Below, in pieces: positions 5,861 to 6,235 of a stretch of DNA of 6,235 nt. Under the pieces are notes generated by a model that made no database searches, had not been told where the DNA came from, and worked only from the letters and a program-made list of their open reading frames with translations. The translations under genes were made by a program, and so were the position numbers. This DNA comes from Ilumatobacteraceae bacterium (GTDB lineage: Bacteria; Actinomycetota; Acidimicrobiia; Acidimicrobiales; Ilumatobacteraceae). The stretch covers positions 1 to 6,235 of the forward strand of contig JAHRVJ010000172.1 in NCBI GenBank assembly GCA_019090765.1, in the 5' to 3' direction. Each line of letters starts with the position of its first letter. The first letter of the stretch is position 1.

Positions 5861-6235
5861 TCACCCTTTCACCGCGCCGGCAGTAAGGCCCCGCACAAGT
5901 TGACGCTGGAACACAAGCAGCACAATAGCCACTGGGATAGCGGCAATCACGGTGCCAGCCATCACGAGGTTCGGTTGACTGAGATTAGATTTGCTCAGCA
6001 GACGGAGCCCACTTTGGACAGTGTTCATGTCGGATTCGTTGACAACCAGGTTCGGCCACAAGTACTGATTCCACGACGCGAGAAAGCTGAACAGCGCAAG
6101 CGCACCGAGCGTCGGACGGACCAACGGCAGTGCGATGTGTCGTAGGAATCCGAAGTGCCCGATCCCGTCGATCGCAGCCGCGTCACGTAGTTCGCTCGGC
6201 AAAGTCATGAACACCTGTCTGAGTAGAAACACTCC
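5861..6235 (-). CDS. ugpE: ABC transporter permease, UgpE-like (MalG family), C-terminal fragment
   Basis: The last 124 codons of a binding-protein-dependent importer permease are present; the gene continues beyond the right edge, and the GTG at 6232 is internal. The fragment opens with F-L-L-R-Q-V-F-M-T-L-P-S-E-L, then the cytoplasmic EAA-type loop D-A-A-A-I-D-G-x-G...I-A-L-P that docks on the ATPase. The W-N-Q-Y-L-W-P block and a final transmembrane helix (A-G-T-V-I-A-A-I-P-V-A-I-V) follow, ending F-Q-R-Q-L-V-R-G-L-T-A-G-A-V-K-G. R-Q-x-F-M-T-L-P, W-N-Q-Y-L-W-P and Q-R-x-x-V-R-G-L also occur in E. coli UgpE as I recall it, which together with the UgpB-like neighbour supports the symbol. Its stop is one base from the ATG of ugpB, and its terminal GAAAGGG supplies that gene's ribosome binding site, so the pair is co-translated. 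Partner permease and ATPase are out of view. Permease call certain; substrate inferred. Confidence 0.85.
   Translation of the reverse strand, partial: GVFLLRQVFMTLPSELRDAAAIDGIGHFGFLRHIALPLVRPTLGALALFSFLASWNQYLWPNLVVNESDMNTVQSGLRLLSKSNLSQPNLVMAGTVIAAIPVAIVLLVFQRQLVRGLTAGAVKG
5864..5867 (-). promoter_or_regulatory. Ribosome binding site for ugpB, inside the ugpE 3' end
   Basis: AGGG lies within the last codons of ugpE. It stands 4 bases from the first ATG (5859) and 7 bases from the second (5856). The 7-base spacing favours the second ATG, giving a signal peptide that begins M-K-R-S. Confidence 0.5.

Overview
All seven genes in this window lie on the minus strand and are packed with almost no intergenic space, so transcription runs from position 6235 down to 1. 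High GC, strong antisense reading frames, GTG and TTG starts, a lipobox-type binding protein with a Ser/Thr/Asp-rich tether, and the overall style of the proteins suggest a high-GC actinobacterium. An Acidimicrobiia-like lineage is my best guess from memory of similar proteins; it is not proven by the sequence.

Right end (about 4292-6235): the 3' part of a sugar-type ABC permease gene (UgpE-like) is followed after one base by a UgpB-like lipoprotein binding protein. Together they look like part of an importer for sn-glycerol-3-phosphate or a related phosphodiester. The partner permease and the ATPase are not in view. The binding-protein gene is interrupted by a one-base frameshift near 5472/5473. 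Restoring one base rejoins the two halves into a normal, family-like protein, so this is either a very recent mutation or a sequence error.

Middle (about 2446-4291): a cytoplasmic cyclophilin-type peptidyl-prolyl isomerase comes first, then a YcaQ/AlkX-type winged-helix DNA glycosylase with a Q-I-D catalytic-type motif. A hairpin lies immediately before the cyclophilin start, with the ribosome binding site in its loop. A 17-nt perfect palindrome directly follows the glycosylase stop codon.

Left end (1-2406): an AI-2E-family (PF01594) membrane protein comes first. Two bases later starts an asparaginase of the zinc-type PF06089 family, whose stop codon overlaps the GTG start of a metallo-beta-lactamase-fold hydrolase cut off by the window edge. 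The last three genes look translationally coupled.

I see no RNA genes, CRISPR array, insertion sequence, phage gene or attachment site, and no stretch above 60 bases without a gene. I found no convincing undescribed system. The points most worth checking are the ugpB frameshift and the two small inverted repeats at gene borders.
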